The translations under genes were made by a program, and so were the position numbers. Below the pieces are notes generated by a model. It ran no database searches, was not told the DNA's origin, and worked only from the letters and a program-made list of their open reading frames with translations. Of a DNA stretch of 64,000 bases, positions 63,178-64,000 are shown piece after piece (the stretch's first letter is position 1; each line of letters starts with the position of its first letter). This DNA comes from Chrysogorgia sp. JL179-B06 (taxonomy: Eukaryota; Cnidaria; Anthozoa; Scleralcyonacea; Chrysogorgiidae): positions 124,001 through 188,000 of the forward strand of contig JAYKKM010000176.1 of the NCBI GenBank assembly GCA_035772405.1, read 5' to 3'.

Positions 63178-63216
63178 ATTTTGACCAACCCCCCAAAACG
63201 GGGGGTTGGTCAAAAT
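63178..63216. repeat. Perfect 17-bp hairpin, copy 1
   Basis: ATTTTGACCAACCCCCC, loop AAAAC, GGGGGGTTGGTCAAAAT. It begins 30 bp after the stop of the two-helix gene. It could act as a transcript end, a protein-binding site or a recombination remnant. Confidence 0.9.
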
Positions 63217-63371
63217 AGTCCTAAAACAGGACCTCAGCTATTCTTAAAAATAACTGCTACTTTGAAGACTACAATTAAGATGTCCTAATAGCGTGTAAAT
63301 AGTAGTAAAATATTAAGACACTACATGTGGTCCCCTACTGATAGTATGTTTGTGATCGATAGAAGGGTCAC
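63217..63371. other. AT-rich spacer between the two hairpins
   Basis: No coding sequence is seen. The block CTACATGTGGTCCCCTACTG (63321) partly resembles the sequence before the BRO-N gene (AACATGTGGTATAGTATAG, 63472-63490). Confidence 0.5.
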
Positions 63372-63406
63372 TTTGACCAACCCCCCAAAACGGGGGGTTG
63401 GTCAAA
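63372..63406. repeat. Perfect 15-bp hairpin, copy 2
   Basis: TTTGACCAACCCCCC, loop AAAAC, GGGGGGTTGGTCAAA, the same sequence as copy 1 over its whole length. It lies 88 bp before the BRO-N start. Confidence 0.9.
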
Positions 63407-63471
63407 TCACACGTTTGCGCTACTAAGTGGTTTACTTTCTTAAGATGACTACTACTTAAACACAAAAATAA

Positions 63472-63493
63472 AACATGTGGTATAGTATAGGTG
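63472..63493 (+). promoter_or_regulatory. Start-proximal TATAGTATA motif of the BRO-N gene
   Basis: ATGTGGTATAGTATAGGTG directly precedes the ATG. GTATAGTATA or close forms also precede the 182-residue gene, the ATPase, the capsid gene and the membrane protein gene, so a shared promoter element is proposed. Confidence 0.5.
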
Positions 63494-64000
63494 ATGAGTC
63501 TCACTAAAATATTTAGAAATAACGACATGTCTGTCACTGCTACAAAAGATGGAGATAATATTTGGTTCTATGGAAAAGAGGTAGCTGAAATCTTAGGGTA
63601 TAAGAGATCATATAAGGCTATAACAGACCACGTGGCAGACGACGAGAAAATAAAGGTCCAAGTATCAAGGTCCCAAAACGGGGTGTTGGTCAAAAGTATG
63701 GTTTGGCAAGTAAATGAGAGTGGTTTGTATAGACTAATATTCTCATCTAAGTTAGAATCAGCCGAGACTTTTAGGAAGTGGGTGTTCTCAGAAGTCCTAC
63801 CGTCTATTAGAAAAACAGGTGTTTACATACAATGCAATCAGTTATCAATAATGAATGAGACAGACTTGCATTACGATATAGTTAAATATATTAGAGAGTA
63901 CTATCCAACAATAGTCATCCCAGGGTTGGGTGAGTACCAAGACACATCTACTAAAAGAATAGATGGATGGAAGAAAGGTTACAGTGGTGGACAACCAGAT
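63494..64000 (+). CDS. BRO-N domain protein, C-terminus off window
   Basis: BRO-N is a DNA-binding domain common in large DNA viruses, phages and mobile elements, often next to KilA-N-type or nuclease domains. From MSLTKIFRNNDMSVTATKDG, the N-domain reads WFYGKEVAEILGYKRSYKAI, MVWQVNESGLYRLIFSSKLE and FRKWVFSEVLPSIRKTGVY (residues about 10-115), all hallmarks of the family. After a linker it goes on YPTIVIPGLGEYQDTSTKRI then DGWKKGYSGGQPD at the window edge. The GGQPD ending recalls the start of VRR-NUC-like nuclease cores (xGxPDL), but only the first part is visible. Codons 61-67 lie in a copy of the hairpin half (QNGVLVK). Confidence 0.85.
   Translation, partial: MSLTKIFRNNDMSVTATKDGDNIWFYGKEVAEILGYKRSYKAITDHVADDEKIKVQVSRSQNGVLVKSMVWQVNESGLYRLIFSSKLESAETFRKWVFSEVLPSIRKTGVYIQCNQLSIMNETDLHYDIVKYIREYYPTIVIPGLGEYQDTSTKRIDGWKKGYSGGQPD

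Larger units (their letters stand above)
53906..64000. mobile_element. Polinton/Maverick-type (adintovirus-like) element, left 10 kb
   Basis: The hallmarks present are a retroviral-type integrase with chromodomain, an A32-type packaging ATPase, a double-jelly-roll-type major capsid protein in two halves, and a candidate minor capsid protein. Genes are tightly packed without introns in two diverging blocks that meet at 59975-59991. The left end is AGTAGTATAGAAAGTGGGG, in line with the AG start usual for Polintons. Such elements are 15-20 kb and encode protein-primed DNA polymerase B and an adenovirus-type protease. Neither is seen, so at least 5 kb should lie beyond 64000. The frameshifts in the capsid and ATPase genes suggest a decayed copy. 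Confidence 0.87.

Overview
This looks like nuclear DNA of an animal, most likely a cnidarian. It is AT-rich, its genes are split by many introns, and its non-coding part is packed with foldback MITEs and tandem arrays. The cnidarian placement is an inference from gene structure and repeat style; no rRNA, tRNA or mitochondrial marker is present to fix it.

From 3.1 to 43.3 kb, the minus strand carries the 5' two thirds of the exportin-7 gene (XPO7, a nuclear-transport importin-beta family protein). Twenty-three coding exons join in phase into 694 codons, from the start codon at 43313 to an exon ending at 3108; the remaining exons lie beyond the left edge. One intron (4641-5193) has the marks of a minor-spliceosome AT-AC intron. 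The other introns hold several MITE families (TTAA-flanked foldbacks, 9-bp-TSD Mutator-like elements, hAT-like and Tigger-like elements), a tRNA-derived SINE, a LINE fragment, hAT transposase debris, and a gypsy-type LTR retroelement (28449-32345) with apparently identical LTRs but no gag or protease.

From 43.3 to 50.1 kb is intergenic DNA made mostly of foldback elements and a 21-bp minisatellite. From 50.15 to about 53.3 kb, the minus strand has three exons of an extracellular cysteine-rich protein (ephrin-receptor-like/GCC2-GCC3 repeats, SVEP1- or SCUBE-like). Its introns and 3' flank are filled by 5-bp, 10-bp and 12-bp tandem arrays. At 53.35-53.9 kb lies a Penelope-like fragment (GIY-YIG domain) bounded by inverted hammerhead-like arms.

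From about 53906 to the right edge, and beyond it, lies a Polinton/Maverick-type (adintovirus-like) element. Its minus-strand block encodes a candidate minor capsid protein, a retroviral-type integrase with chromodomain, a membrane/coiled-coil protein, a double-jelly-roll-type major capsid protein (broken by a frameshift), an A32-type packaging ATPase (also broken), and two unknown small proteins. Its plus-strand block encodes a 542-residue tail-anchored protein, a fibre-like protein with a phage-tail-fibre-type N-terminus, a two-helix membrane protein, and a BRO-N protein that runs off the window. DNA polymerase B and the protease are not in the window and would be expected beyond 64 kb. Integrase, capsid and ATPase genes make this a virion-type mobile element; the two frameshifts in morphogenesis genes suggest that this copy is decayed or that the sequence has indel errors.
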